From assembly GCF_014646115.1 (NCBI RefSeq), contig NZ_BMMV01000017.1, positions 124,001-188,000 on the forward strand: 64,000 bases of DNA. The letters run 5' to 3'. This document shows, piece after piece, positions 15,642 through 25,172 of the stretch. This DNA is from Streptomyces camponoticapitis. Lineage in GTDB: Bacteria; Actinomycetota; Actinomycetes; Streptomycetales; Streptomycetaceae. Both the position numbers and the translations under genes were made by a program. Within the stretch, counting starts at the first letter, position 1; each line of letters opens with the position of its first letter. The notes under the pieces were generated by a model. That model worked only from the letters and a program-made list of their open reading frames with translations, did no database searches and had not been told where the DNA came from.

Positions 15642-15797
15642 TCAGCCACCGTAGGAACGGACCACCGGGCGCGCACGGCTGCGTGAGCCGACCGGAGGTA
15701 TCCCCGTCCGGCCGCGACCGCCCGTCCCTGCCTCCGGCCTCGATCCCTGTCCGACCGCCGCTCGTCCGGCCGTCACCCCTCGTCAGGTCGTGCGTTC

Positions 15798-16721
15798 TCA
15801 CCGTTCGTGTGCGAGCGGGATGCCGTGGTCGCGCAGGATCGTGAGCGCGCGGACGGTGGCGTAACCACGCCACTCCAGGGCGGCCGCGGGGGAGTGGGCC
15901 GTCCAGTCGACGCTCCAGCCGCCGTCCTCGCGCTGGTCGGCGGCCAGCTGTTCGAGTTCTTCGGCGATCACCGACGCGTCGAGGAGCTCCCGCAGCGGTC
16001 GGCCGGGGCGGGGCGAGAAGTCGAGCAGCCGCAGCGATTCGTCCTCGCCGCCGCCCTCGACCGGCAGGGGGCTGCCGTCCCTCGGCAGGAACGCGGCGAG
16101 TCTCGCCAGCTCGGCGGGGGCCCACGAGTGGCTGCCGTGGATGGTGTCGAGGAGGTCCAGGACGAAGCGGAACTCGATGGCGGGCGGCGGGCGGTCGAGA
16201 CCGGCGATCCGCTCCTGACAGAAGTCGGTGGCCCGCGCCAGCCAGGGATGGTCACCCACGGCCGGGTCGTGCCGGCCCACGCGGTGCGCGGCGGCGGCGA
16301 GTTCCGACGTCATGTGGAGTGAGGAGACGTGCGGATCGGCCCCGGCCCAGAACGGCGCCGAGCCGGCCGCGTCCGCCCCCGACATCGGCAGCGCGAACGG
16401 CAGGCCGCCGTCGGGGCGGCTGATCGACCCCAGCCAGTCGCACAACTGGGTGGCCCGGGAGAAGACGGCGGGAGCGCACTCCTCGAACACCTCGAAGGCG
16501 AGGAGCGCGCCGACCGGCTGGCTGAGGGCGGACCGCAAGTCGGGTTCCAGCGCCCAGCCGTAGCCGCCGTCGCTGTTCCGGTAGCCGTCCAGCGCGGTGA
16601 CGACGGCGGAGGGAGTGCCCGTGCCGCGCAGCAGATCGAAGCGGCGCCGGTCCAGCAGCCGCGCGTGTGTGGTCAGGAAGGCGATGGCCCCGGTGAGGCT
16701 CGGGGCGTGGGTGAAGTGCAT
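15798..16721 (-). CDS. Terpene-cyclase/prenyltransferase-like alpha-toroid protein
   Basis: 307 residues. It has QW-like repeats (NSDGGYGWALEPDLRSALSQ near 50; SRPDGGLPFAL near 107; REDGGWSVDW near 275) and a helical make-up typical of the squalene-cyclase/prenyltransferase alpha-alpha toroid. The length corresponds to a single toroid domain. The DxDD motif of squalene-hopene cyclases is not present, so cyclase activity is unlikely. It reads away from the conservon, across a shared 383-nt upstream region. The product is uncertain. Confidence 0.65.
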   Translation of the reverse strand: MHFTHAPSLTGAIAFLTTHARLLDRRRFDLLRGTGTPSAVVTALDGYRNSDGGYGWALEPDLRSALSQPVGALLAFEVFEECAPAVFSRATQLCDWLGSISRPDGGLPFALPMSGADAAGSAPFWAGADPHVSSLHMTSELAAAAHRVGRHDPAVGDHPWLARATDFCQERIAGLDRPPPAIEFRFVLDLLDTIHGSHSWAPAELARLAAFLPRDGSPLPVEGGGEDESLRLLDFSPRPGRPLRELLDASVIAEELEQLAADQREDGGWSVDWTAHSPAAALEWRGYATVRALTILRDHGIPLAHER

Positions 16722-17104
16722 GGGCCGAGTCTGCGTGGTCGGGCCACCACCGGTGCTGAACGAAACGGCCCCGGAGGCCGCGCCGCGGCGGCCGGCGGCA
16801 CGCCTCGCCGTCGCCAGGGCCCAACCGACTCAGGGAGCCCAGGGGTAACACACGTACAGGGCCGCGTCATTCGAACTGATGTCGTCACCGTACGCGCTGG
16901 TTTCAGAGCTCTCCGTGCAAAATCCGCGAGTCTATGCCCCCCGGGCCCGCCCGCGCACGAGGTTCGTGAATATGCCGCTGCCGTGTTTCGCCCGAACTAA
17001 GCTCTCGCGGAGCGCGCCGAGTTGAGATGGAATCAGGCGCTTGTTCCCATGTGCCGCAATAGTTTCGAATACCCGACCCCGGAATCGACCGCCAGAGGGC
17101 TTAC
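16722..17104. promoter_or_regulatory. Divergent upstream region, toroid protein / conservon
   Basis: No supportable gene. The part nearest the conservon is AT-richer (about 16860-17070) and must hold its promoter. I see AGAGGG at 17093-17098 as ribosome site for the kinase gene, but no convincing -35/-10 pair or long inverted repeat. Confidence 0.4.
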
Positions 17105-18847
17105 ATGGTTCGTGTTGAAGCACCCATGAATGATCAAGCGTCATCCACCGTTCGCGCGCTTCTGCTCTCCGCGGTACTGATGGCGACAGCGACAGCTGCC
17201 GTCGTGGTCTTCGTCGCCGACGCCGCCCGTGTGCCGGTCGCGGCGTACGGCGCGGTCGCCACCGTCCTCGTCGGCTGGGGCGCGCTGGAGATCAGCAGAC
17301 GGGGAGAGGCGACGCGCGCTCTGCACACCCGGTACGGGCAGCATGTCGCGTTCCTGGAACGGCGCATCGCCGAGCACGACAGCCAGAGCGTGCGCCTCGG
17401 CAAGGAACTGATGCCGCTCGCGATCTACCAGCTCCGCCGGGGGAACTCGCCCCAGGAGGTCATGAACGTCATCGTCGACGGTGACGAGCGCTACCGCGAA
17501 CTCCCCGATTCGCAGCGCGCGTTGCTCCGCGCGATCCTCGACATCGTCGACGACGAGGAGGCCATGCGCGAGTCCGCGCAGCGCTCCTTCGTCAACATCG
17601 CCCGGCGCGTCCAGTCCCTCGTGCACCAACAGGCCAGCGAGCTGCGCGAGATGGAGGAGCACCACGGCCGGAATCCCGACGTCTTCGACGACCTGCTGCG
17701 CATCGACCACGGCACCGCCCTCATCGGCCGGCTCGCCGACAGTGTCGCCGTCCTCGGCAAGGCCCGTCCCGGGCGCCAATGGCCCAGGCCCGTACCGCTG
17801 TTCAGCGTGCTGCGCGGTGCCATGTCCCGGATCCTGGAGTACCAGCGCGTCGATCTGCACTCCATCGCCAAGGTCGCCATCGTGGGTACGGCGGTCGAGC
17901 CGCTCATCCACGCGTGCGCCGAACTCCTCGACAACGCCACCCGCTACTCACCCCCGCAGACGCGCGTCCATGTGACCGCCGTCGAGGTGCAGACCGGCAT
18001 CGCCATCGAGATCGAGGACGGCGGCGTCAGTCTCAGCGAGGAGGCACGGACCCGGGCCGAGCGGATGCTCGCGCAGGCGCAGGCCGGTATCGACCTCAAC
18101 GACCTCGGCGAGAGCCCGCGCCTCGGCATGGCGGTCGTCGGCCGCCTCTGCCAGATGTACAACCTCCAGGTCTCGCTGCGGCAGTCCGCGTACGGCGGCG
18201 TCCGCGCCGTCCTCGTCGTACCGCGCGACGTGGTGACCACCGGCCCCGCGCCCGGTATCGCCCACGGCATCGGCGCGACCGCGATGGGCATCGGCGGCAC
18301 CGAGCTGCCCCAGATGCGCCCGTCGCGCACGGCCGCGGGCGGCGCCCCGGCCCTGGCGCCTCCCGCACCGGCCACGACCCGTACGTCCGCGCCGGTGGCC
18401 GCGCCGGCCGCCCCTCCCGCGCCCCGCCCGGCCACCGGCCCGGTACGGCCCGCCGCCGGGGCTGGCATGGAGGACGACGTCCCCGTCGTCACCGAGTGGA
18501 CCGCGAACGGCCTTCCGCAGCGCCGCAGCCGCGGCAGGGCCCCACTGGGTTCGCACAACACCGTGCGCACCCCGGTGCCGCGTCCCTCGAACGGAGCGGC
18601 CCCCGGTACGGCGGGGACGACCGGCACGCCGGGCACCTCGAACGGCACCGGGGAGGACCGGAAACCCGGCCCCGGCATCTGGCTCGAAGCCTTCACCAAG
18701 GCGGTCAACGGCGAGATGCAGGCGCCGCCGACAGGTTCCGCGGGGACGGGCACGGCCGCCGCGACAGGAGCGGGGGAGGCGCCGCCGGACCGGCCCGGCG
18801 AGCGCGGCGAATCCGATGACATGTGGGGCAAAGGGGACCTGAAGTGA
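17105..18847 (+). CDS. cvnA: Conservon sensor-kinase-like ATPase (CvnA)
   Basis: 580 residues. Two N-terminal membrane helices (ALLLSAVLMATATAAVVVFV and VPVAAYGAVATVLVGWGAL) precede a coiled helical region and a HATPase domain with N-box HACAELLDNATRYSPP and G1 box EIEDGG. The C-terminal 180 residues are Pro/Ala/Thr-rich and disordered. No canonical H-box is evident, as in other CvnA proteins, whose ATPase acts with partner proteins at the membrane. ATG 17105 has AGAGGG 6 nt upstream; ATG 17126 is an alternative. The stop overlaps the next gene by 4 nt. It heads the conservon cvnABCDE. Confidence 0.9.
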   Translation: MVRVEAPMNDQASSTVRALLLSAVLMATATAAVVVFVADAARVPVAAYGAVATVLVGWGALEISRRGEATRALHTRYGQHVAFLERRIAEHDSQSVRLGKELMPLAIYQLRRGNSPQEVMNVIVDGDERYRELPDSQRALLRAILDIVDDEEAMRESAQRSFVNIARRVQSLVHQQASELREMEEHHGRNPDVFDDLLRIDHGTALIGRLADSVAVLGKARPGRQWPRPVPLFSVLRGAMSRILEYQRVDLHSIAKVAIVGTAVEPLIHACAELLDNATRYSPPQTRVHVTAVEVQTGIAIEIEDGGVSLSEEARTRAERMLAQAQAGIDLNDLGESPRLGMAVVGRLCQMYNLQVSLRQSAYGGVRAVLVVPRDVVTTGPAPGIAHGIGATAMGIGGTELPQMRPSRTAAGGAPALAPPAPATTRTSAPVAAPAAPPAPRPATGPVRPAAGAGMEDDVPVVTEWTANGLPQRRSRGRAPLGSHNTVRTPVPRPSNGAAPGTAGTTGTPGTSNGTGEDRKPGPGIWLEAFTKAVNGEMQAPPTGSAGTGTAAATGAGEAPPDRPGERGESDDMWGKGDLK

Positions 18848-19251
18848 TCCAGCAGCGCGCGAACTTGGACTGGATGCTCAAGGAGCTCGCGGACGGGGTT
18901 CCGCAGATTCAGCAGATCGTGGTGCTCTCCGCCGACGGACTGCGAATCGCCAGGCACGGCGGTGACCCCGACGTCGCCGACCGGCTCGCCGCCGCCTGCG
19001 CGGGGCTTCAGAGCCTCGCCGCCGCCGTCGCCGCCGAAATCCCGATGAGCGACGGCCGGATGAGGCTCGTCGTCATCGAAGTGGGCGGCGGATTCTTCTA
19101 CTTGATGGAAGCGGGCACGGGCGCCTATCTCGCCGTACTCGCCGACGAGACGGTGGACGCCGGGCTCGTCGGCGCCCGGATGCGGGACATGGTCGTCCGG
19201 ATCGGCGCCCATCTGACGAGTCCGCCGCGACATGACGGGCCGACCGGATGA
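18844..19251 (+). CDS. cvnB: Conservon roadblock/LC7 protein (CvnB)
   Basis: 135 residues from GTG 18844 (GTGA overlap with the kinase gene). The N-terminus IQQRANLDWMLKELADGVPQ is characteristic of CvnB. The roadblock/LC7 fold follows (QIVVLSADGLRIA, MRLVVIEVGGGFFYLMEA). Roadblock proteins regulate small Ras-like GTPases, here the CvnD product two genes on. It overlaps the DUF742 gene by 4 nt. Confidence 0.9.
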   Translation: MIQQRANLDWMLKELADGVPQIQQIVVLSADGLRIARHGGDPDVADRLAAACAGLQSLAAAVAAEIPMSDGRMRLVVIEVGGGFFYLMEAGTGAYLAVLADETVDAGLVGARMRDMVVRIGAHLTSPPRHDGPTG

Positions 19252-19619
19252 CTCCTCCCCGACGAGAGCGCAGGCTGCCCGGGGCCGACGTGGGGGACCC
19301 GGAGCGGCTGTACGTGATCACGGGTGGCCCGGACGGGGCCAAGCGCGCCTCGCTCGACCTCGTCACCATGATCGTGGCGCGCGAGGCCCCCTCACCGACG
19401 GTGCCGCCCGAACAGGCGGCCATCCTGCGGCTGTGCGGGGCGCCGCTGTCCGTGGCCGAGCTGTCGGCCTATCTCAGCCTGCCGTTCAGCGTGGTGACGG
19501 CGCTGCTGACCGACCTTCTCACGCTGGATCTGGTCGAGTCCCGCGCGCCCGTCGCCCGCGCCTCACTCCCCGACAGGTCCCTTCTCGAAGCGGTGATGCA
19601 TGGACTCCAGAAGCTCTGA
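19248..19619 (+). CDS. cvnC: Conservon DUF742 protein (CvnC)
   Basis: 123 residues, ATG 19248 in an ATGA overlap with cvnB. It has the DUF742 pattern RLYVITGG and then a winged-helix-like region (ILRLCGAPLSVAELSAYLSL followed by LTDLLTLDLVESR). It probably bridges the membrane kinase-like protein and the GTPase. The end overlaps cvnD by 20 nt. Confidence 0.9.
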   Translation: MTPPRRERRLPGADVGDPERLYVITGGPDGAKRASLDLVTMIVAREAPSPTVPPEQAAILRLCGAPLSVAELSAYLSLPFSVVTALLTDLLTLDLVESRAPVARASLPDRSLLEAVMHGLQKL

Positions 19620-20211
19620 CACGATCACAGGCCCCAGGAGCGAGGACGTACTTCCCACCACGGCGACCTCCGCAGTGAAGGTCGTGATCGTGGGCGGATT
19701 CGGGGTGGGCAAGACCACCATGGTCGGTTCGGTGAGCGAGATCCGCCCGCTCACCACCGAAGAGACCATGACCCAGGCCGGCGTCGGCGTGGACGACAAC
19801 TCCGGGGTGGAGAGCAAGACCGCCACCACCGTCGCCATGGACTTCGGCCGGATCAGCATCAGCGACCAACTGGTGCTCTATCTCTTCGGCACCCCGGGCC
19901 AGGAGCGGTTCTGGTTCCTCTGGAACGGCCTCTTCGAGGGCGCCCTCGGCGCCGTCGTTCTCGTCGACACCCGCCGTCTCGAAGTCAGCTTCGACGTGAT
20001 CGGGCGGCTGGAGGAGCGCGGCGTGCCGTTCGTCGTCGCCGTCAACACCTTCCCCGACGCGCCGAGCCATCCCGTCGAGGCGCTGCGCACCGCGCTCGAC
20101 CTGCCCGACGAGGTGCCGATGGTCGACTGCGACGCACGGCTGCGGGCGTCGAGCCGTGACGTCCTGCTGACCCTCATGCGCTATCTGCACTCGCTGGCGC
20201 TGCCGGCCTGA
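19600..20211 (+). CDS. cvnD: Conservon Ras-like GTPase (CvnD)
   Basis: 203 residues. G1/P-loop GGFGVGKTT (about 32-40); switch II LFGTPGQERFWF; the NKxD box is replaced by AVNTF, as usual in CvnD proteins. By analogy with studied conservons it cycles GDP/GTP at the membrane under control of the CvnA-C proteins. The start lies within the end of cvnC, so translation is coupled. Confidence 0.9.
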   Translation: MDSRSSDTITGPRSEDVLPTTATSAVKVVIVGGFGVGKTTMVGSVSEIRPLTTEETMTQAGVGVDDNSGVESKTATTVAMDFGRISISDQLVLYLFGTPGQERFWFLWNGLFEGALGAVVLVDTRRLEVSFDVIGRLEERGVPFVVAVNTFPDAPSHPVEALRTALDLPDEVPMVDCDARLRASSRDVLLTLMRYLHSLALPA

Positions 20212-20266
20212 TCCGCCCTTTCCCCTCCCTGCCCAGCCCTGGACTCCTCCCATCCCTGGAGCGACC

Positions 20267-21820
20267 GTGACAACGCCCAATTCGCACCGGCCCGGAACGG
20301 ACGAACCCGCCGCCCCGCCCCCGGGCTGCCCGGCCCACGGCCTCGTCGCCGACTCCTTCGGCGGCGGCCGTCCGGCGCCCACCGGGCTGCGGCGGCTCTA
20401 CGGCCCCGAGGCGGAGAACGACGCCGCGGGCCTGTACGAGAAGCTGCGCGCCGAGCACGGTTCGGTGGCGCCGGTCCTGCTGCACGGCGACGTACCCGCC
20501 TGGCTGGTCCTCGGCCACAGCGAGAACCTGCACATGACCCGTACGCCCTCGCAGTTCTCGCGGGACTCCCGCCGCTGGCGGGCCGTCAACGACGGCAGCG
20601 TGCCGCCCGACCACCCCCTCGCGCCGGTCTTCACCTGGCAGCCCATCTGCGTCTTCGCGGACGGCGCCGACCACGAGCGGCTGCGCGGCGCCGTCACCGA
20701 CTCGATCGGCCGGATCGACCACCGGGGCGTACGGCGCTTCATCAACCGCTACAGCAACCGGCTCGTCAACGACTTCTGCCAGTCGGGCAGGGCCGACCTC
20801 GTCAGCCGCTTCGCCGAGCACCTGCCCATGATGGTGATGGCGCAGATCCTGGGCATGCCCGAGGAGTACAACGAACGGCTGGTCCAGTCCGCCCGCGACA
20901 TGATCAAGGGCACCGAGACGGCCGTCGAGAGCAACGAGTACGTGATGGGCGTCCTGGACAGGCTGGTCGCCCGGCGCCGCGCGGCGCCCCAGGAGGACTT
21001 CGCCAGCTGGCTGGTCGAGCACCCGGCCGGACTCACCGACACGGAGGTCGCGCAGCACCTGCGGCTGGTGCTGGTCGCCGCGTACGAGACCACGGCCAAC
21101 CTCATCGCCAACGTGCTCCGCATGGTGCTCACCGACCCGCGCTTCCGGGCGCAGCTCAGCGGCGGCCATATGACACTGCCCGAGGCGGTCGAGCAGACCC
21201 TCTGGGACGAGCCGCCGTTCACCACCATCTTCGGCCGGTGGGCCGTCGGCGACACCGAGCTCGGCGGGCAGCGGATCAAGGCGGGCGACGCGCTGGTCGT
21301 CGGGATCGCCGCGGCCAACGTCGACCCGGTGGTACGGCCCGACGTCAACGCCTCCATGCAGGGCAACCGCGCCCATCTCGCCTTCAGCGGCGGCCCGCAC
21401 GAGTGCCCCGGCCAGGACATCGGGCGTGCGATCGCCGACACCGGCATCGACGCGCTGCTGCTGCGGCTTCCCGACCTTCAACTGGCCATTCCCGAGGCGG
21501 ACTTGCGCTGGTCGTCGTCGCTGATGTCGCGGCACCTCCAGGAACTGCCGGTGACCTTCGCGGCGCGCCCGCCGCAGGATGTCGCCGGGCCGCCGTCGGC
21601 AACGCCGGAGCACGCGCCGCGCGACGAGTGGCAGGTGCGGTCGCCTCGCCCGGTGCCCGCGCAGGCCGCGCCCGGCGGGCCCGCCGTACCGCCGCCCGTA
21701 CCGCCAGCCGGACCACCGAAGTCCGTGCCGGCGTCCGCCGCGCGGATCCCGGCGCAGCGCGGACCCGGCGCGCCGGCACGGGCGTGGCGGGCAGTGGTGC
21801 GGTGGTGGCGGGGGTACTGA
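20267..21820 (+). CDS. cvnE: CYP157-like cytochrome P450 of the conservon (CvnE), lacking ExxR
   Basis: 517 residues. The heme-binding loop is FSGGPHECPGQ with the axial Cys. The I-helix reads VAAYETTANL where most P450s have AGxxT. The K-helix motif ExxR is replaced: residues 309-313 are EQTLW, with Gln and Trp where Glu and Arg should be. This substitution is the known hallmark of the CYP157 family in Streptomyces, whose members sit in conservons. The last 100 residues are a Pro/Ala-rich extension. It begins 55 nt after cvnD and is convergent with a terpene synthase gene 39 nt away, an obvious possible source of substrate, though this is not shown. Confidence 0.9.
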   Translation: MTTPNSHRPGTDEPAAPPPGCPAHGLVADSFGGGRPAPTGLRRLYGPEAENDAAGLYEKLRAEHGSVAPVLLHGDVPAWLVLGHSENLHMTRTPSQFSRDSRRWRAVNDGSVPPDHPLAPVFTWQPICVFADGADHERLRGAVTDSIGRIDHRGVRRFINRYSNRLVNDFCQSGRADLVSRFAEHLPMMVMAQILGMPEEYNERLVQSARDMIKGTETAVESNEYVMGVLDRLVARRRAAPQEDFASWLVEHPAGLTDTEVAQHLRLVLVAAYETTANLIANVLRMVLTDPRFRAQLSGGHMTLPEAVEQTLWDEPPFTTIFGRWAVGDTELGGQRIKAGDALVVGIAAANVDPVVRPDVNASMQGNRAHLAFSGGPHECPGQDIGRAIADTGIDALLLRLPDLQLAIPEADLRWSSSLMSRHLQELPVTFAARPPQDVAGPPSATPEHAPRDEWQVRSPRPVPAQAAPGGPAVPPPVPPAGPPKSVPASAARIPAQRGPGAPARAWRAVVRWWRGY

Positions 21821-21859
21821 CCACACGCCCTCGGGCGGTGGTGGGGGCGGGCCGGACGC

Positions 21860-22942
21860 TCAGTGCGTGGTGTCCAGCTGCTCCCACCACCACGAGATGG
21901 TCGGGATGGGCAGGGGCTCGGTGCCCGAGTCGGAGGGGTACCGCTTCCACCAGCCGCCCGGCTCCGCCACCGGTCCCGACGGCACCGAGTAGCGGGGACA
22001 GACCGACGCCCAGTCCAGATGGCCCCGGATGAACTGCCCCAACCCCTCTATGTAGCCGCGCAGTTCATGGCTCGCGTCCACCAGGACCCGCTCGCTCAGC
22101 CGGCCGTGCAGCACCATCACCCGGTCCCGCATGGCCACCGCGTGATTCAGCGCCTCGCGCGGCTCGCAGCCGAGCTCCTGGCAGAGCACGTCGATCAGAT
22201 TGAGGTCGTCGCCCGCGCGCAGCAGTTCCTTGTTCCGTGAGTAGAGGTCGTTGTCCCAGCTGACCAGCGTCCAGGCCATCTCGGTGAGCGCCTGGACGCG
22301 TGGATCCGCCAACTCCTCGTCGCGTACGGAGAATCCGCCCACGATCTCGATCATCGCCGTGGACGGTGCCATGCCGATGGCCCGCATCCACAGGGTGATG
22401 TAGTCGTTGAGTGACGGCAGTTCGTCACTTCTGCGCCAGGACGCCTCCCACACCAGACCTGATGTGTACACGCGCATGGCGTCGGTCCAGCGGCGCAGCT
22501 GCCGCGGGGACGCGTACTGCTCCAGCTCCGTTCGCAGGGCGCGCAGCGCGGCCGTGTGCGGCGAGTCGGAGCGGGAGTTGGCCCCCGGGGCCTCGACCGC
22601 GCGGATGATGCGGGAGGTCTCCTGGGCCATCAGATCGGCCGTGGCGTCGGTCTCGTCGCAGACTCCGTCGTCGAGGGAGAAGAGCACCGCGTGGAACTTG
22701 GCCATCAGGGTGAGCGGTTCGAGCTTCCCGTACGGCATCGTCGACGCGGTGAGCCCGCCGAAGTCGCAGACGGCGAGCCGCTTGCGTTGCTGCTCGTCGG
22801 TATCGAGATTCTGGCTCAGCATCCAGTCCACCGTCAGGTCGTTCAGGATGTCGACGCCGGGATGCACGGCCGGCTCCACCGGGCAGTAGAACGGCACGGG
22901 CGGGAGCTGCCGGGCAACGGCCTGTTCCTCGACGCACGTCAT
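21860..22942 (-). CDS. Class I terpene synthase
   Basis: 360 residues. The metal-binding acidic motif is DDGVCDE at 91-97 and the NSE triad is NDLYSRNKE at 231-239, both intact. The C-terminal WKRY segment carries the usual RY pair. The size fits bacterial mono- or sesquiterpene cyclases that ionise a prenyl diphosphate. The cyclised product cannot be predicted. It is transcribed towards the conservon P450, and the two genes end 39 nt apart. In other Streptomyces, terpene synthases with an adjacent conservon P450 are known. Confidence 0.9.
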   Translation of the reverse strand: MTCVEEQAVARQLPPVPFYCPVEPAVHPGVDILNDLTVDWMLSQNLDTDEQQRKRLAVCDFGGLTASTMPYGKLEPLTLMAKFHAVLFSLDDGVCDETDATADLMAQETSRIIRAVEAPGANSRSDSPHTAALRALRTELEQYASPRQLRRWTDAMRVYTSGLVWEASWRRSDELPSLNDYITLWMRAIGMAPSTAMIEIVGGFSVRDEELADPRVQALTEMAWTLVSWDNDLYSRNKELLRAGDDLNLIDVLCQELGCEPREALNHAVAMRDRVMVLHGRLSERVLVDASHELRGYIEGLGQFIRGHLDWASVCPRYSVPSGPVAEPGGWWKRYPSDSGTEPLPIPTISWWWEQLDTTH

Positions 22943-23232
22943 GACCGGCCTCCTGGGAGATATGCGGACACAGGGCTGGTTCGGTGAAGATCTGGCGCGG
23001 GGTGGTGTAGGGCGGGAGTTGCTCGAATGGAGCGTATATGCCCATGACGGTTCGTCAATAACAGTGCGGCTGACCTATGCCTGGCCAGAATTGACCGTAT
23101 GTGGCATGGCCGGGATCACACGACGTGACCGCGCCGCCGGGGTTTCCCATGTCAGAGCGGGTGCGGGCTCCGCCGTACGGCGACGGGGCGACCGGTCTCG
23201 GCGGATTCCGCGCGGGCGGGTTCGATCCGCCC

Positions 23233-24822
23233 TCAGCCGCGCGCGCCGAACGCCTGGGTCCACCACGGTCCGCCGGACGCGTCGTGGACGCCGACACCGA
23301 TCTCCTTGAAGGCGCAGTTCAGGATGTTGTCCCGGTGGCCGGGGCTGTTCATCCAGCCCTCCATCACCGATTCGGGTGTCTGCTGGCCTCTCGCGATGTT
23401 CTCGCCGTAGGTGGTCCACCGGTAGCCCGCTGCCGTGATCCGGTCGCCGGGGTCCCTGCCGTCCGGGCTGTTGTGGTCGAAGTAGCCCTTGGCCGCCATG
23501 TCCTGGGAGTGGCGCAGCGCGGCTGTCTCCAGCTGGGAGTTGGCGGTCACCGGGCCGCAACCGGCCTTGGAGCGCTCGGAGTTGACGAGCGTGGTGACCT
23601 GCTCGGCGAAGCCGCCGCCGCCCGGCTGAGGTTCGTCAGGCGTCGGCTTCGGGTCGGGCTTCGGGGCCGGATCGGCGCTGGAGGGTCGCGGGTCGGGCGC
23701 GGGCTTGCTCGGCTTCGCCGCCTTCTTGGAAGGCGAGCGGGAGGGCGAGGGCGACGGGCTCGCGCTGGTGCGCGAGGGAGAGGGCGAGGGACCGGCCGAC
23801 TCCGCCGTACGGCTCGCCGCCGACTTGGGCTCCAGCGCTTCGGGCTCGACGGCGGTGGAGGCGCGCGACTCGTCCTCGGTCCGCTCGCCCGAGACGAACT
23901 GGGCGACGCCTGCGGCGGCCACCAGCGCGGCGACGGCGGCGGTCACGGTGACGACGCGGCGCCGTCTCGCCCGCCGGTCGCGGCGCTGGGCGTCCCTGGC
24001 CCGCGTACGGCTGCCGGCTCCGCCGTCGTCGTGGCCGCCGGCGGAGGCACTGCCGTGGCCGTACGCGGACGGGGACCCGGCCGGGTCCGGACGGGAGCCG
24101 ACCGGTACCGGCGGCAGCTCGGCCACGAGGGCGTCGGCGGGCACCAGACCGGCCGCGTACCCGGAGCAGACGGTGCACTCGTGGGTGTGCCCGGCTATTC
24201 GCTCCCGCCAGAGCGGGGACGGTATGCCGTCCCAGCCGCCGGTCAGCTGCTCCAGCAGGACGCACGGAGGCTCCGCCGACAGCGCGCGGACCACCACCCG
24301 GGCGGTCTCCAGCTCGTGCTCCATCCGCTCGACCCGGGCGCCCACCTGCTGGGTGTTGGCGGCGAGGGCGGCGGCGACCTCGGGCCGGGTGAGCTCACCG
24401 GCGCACTCCAGCCACCACAGCGCCACCAGGGCGTGGTGCTCCCTGTCGACCCACCGCGTGGCCTCGGCGACCTCGCGGTGCTGACCGGTCAGACCGAGCC
24501 GGCTGATCATCAGATCCACGAAGTCGAAGTCGGGGCGGGGGAGGGCCGGGTCGTACACATGGTCCGCGTGCGCACGGATCCGGGCGATCGTGGTGGTCAC
24601 CAGATACGAGCGGAAGTCGGCCGGGCGGCGCAGCCCGTCGAGGCCGGCGAGCACATGGCGCACCGTCTCCCGTGTCACGGCGTCCACCTCGGGGTGGCCG
24701 TGCAGGGCGTGGCCGACGAGCTGGTGGACAAGCGGCAGCGACTCGTGGCCGAGCCGGTCCCTGGCCGGCTGGTCCCCGGCCTGCGCCGCCTTGACGACTG
24801 AGGCCTTGAACGGACTGCTCAC
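23233..24822 (-). CDS. Sigma-like N-terminus, zinc-finger, membrane helix and extracellular CAP/SCP domain fusion
   Basis: 529 residues. Residues 1-180 resemble sigma-70 region 2/4 sequence (LPLVHQLVGHALHGHPEVDA, RRPADFRSYLVTTTIARIRA, LTRPEVAAALAANTQQVGAR). A HTHECTVCSGYAAGL segment near 218 is like the zinc motif of anti-sigma factors. A membrane helix (VVTVTAAVAALVAAAGVAQFV) near 290 is followed by a Ser/Pro/Lys-rich wall-spanning stalk. The last 125 residues are a CAP/SCP domain (VNSERSKAGCGPVTANSQLE, GENIARGQ, MNSPGHRDNIL). The layout implies a cytoplasmic sigma-like part linked to an external domain. It could be a one-protein envelope sensor. Confidence 0.85.
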   Translation of the reverse strand: MSSPFKASVVKAAQAGDQPARDRLGHESLPLVHQLVGHALHGHPEVDAVTRETVRHVLAGLDGLRRPADFRSYLVTTTIARIRAHADHVYDPALPRPDFDFVDLMISRLGLTGQHREVAEATRWVDREHHALVALWWLECAGELTRPEVAAALAANTQQVGARVERMEHELETARVVVRALSAEPPCVLLEQLTGGWDGIPSPLWRERIAGHTHECTVCSGYAAGLVPADALVAELPPVPVGSRPDPAGSPSAYGHGSASAGGHDDGGAGSRTRARDAQRRDRRARRRRVVTVTAAVAALVAAAGVAQFVSGERTEDESRASTAVEPEALEPKSAASRTAESAGPSPSPSRTSASPSPSPSRSPSKKAAKPSKPAPDPRPSSADPAPKPDPKPTPDEPQPGGGGFAEQVTTLVNSERSKAGCGPVTANSQLETAALRHSQDMAAKGYFDHNSPDGRDPGDRITAAGYRWTTYGENIARGQQTPESVMEGWMNSPGHRDNILNCAFKEIGVGVHDASGGPWWTQAFGARG

Positions 24823-25172
24823 GCTGTCTCACTCCCACTCATGACTCGCGGTGGCCACCGATCGTAAGGGGAGCGGCGGTACCGCATCTCGCGGATGCGG
24901 TACTTGGGTCCGCACAAGTGGTCGATTTCTTACCTGGTTTCCGGTTCGGCCCACCGTCCCGCTCCCGTATCGCGTGAAGCTTGGCTGTCGGCCCGCTTAA
25001 GAAATCCTCGATGGACTGAATGGTCGTGGCGGCGGGAGATTGGTGCCGACATCGACCAGCATTGATCGCGTCCGCACGCGCGGCGCACCCGCGTCCGCGT
25101 CCCGGTCCGCACCCCTCAGCACCCCCTCCGCACTCCGTCCGTACCTGGACCGCACCGCCTGGAGCCGCCCCG
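24823..25172. other. Upstream region between CAP fusion gene and tdh
   Basis: No supportable gene. An open frame extends upstream of tdh to 25020 but has no coding signature. An AT-richer patch around 24905-25025 should contain the promoter of the CAP fusion gene and possibly that of tdh. No clear hairpin or repeat was seen. Confidence 0.35.
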
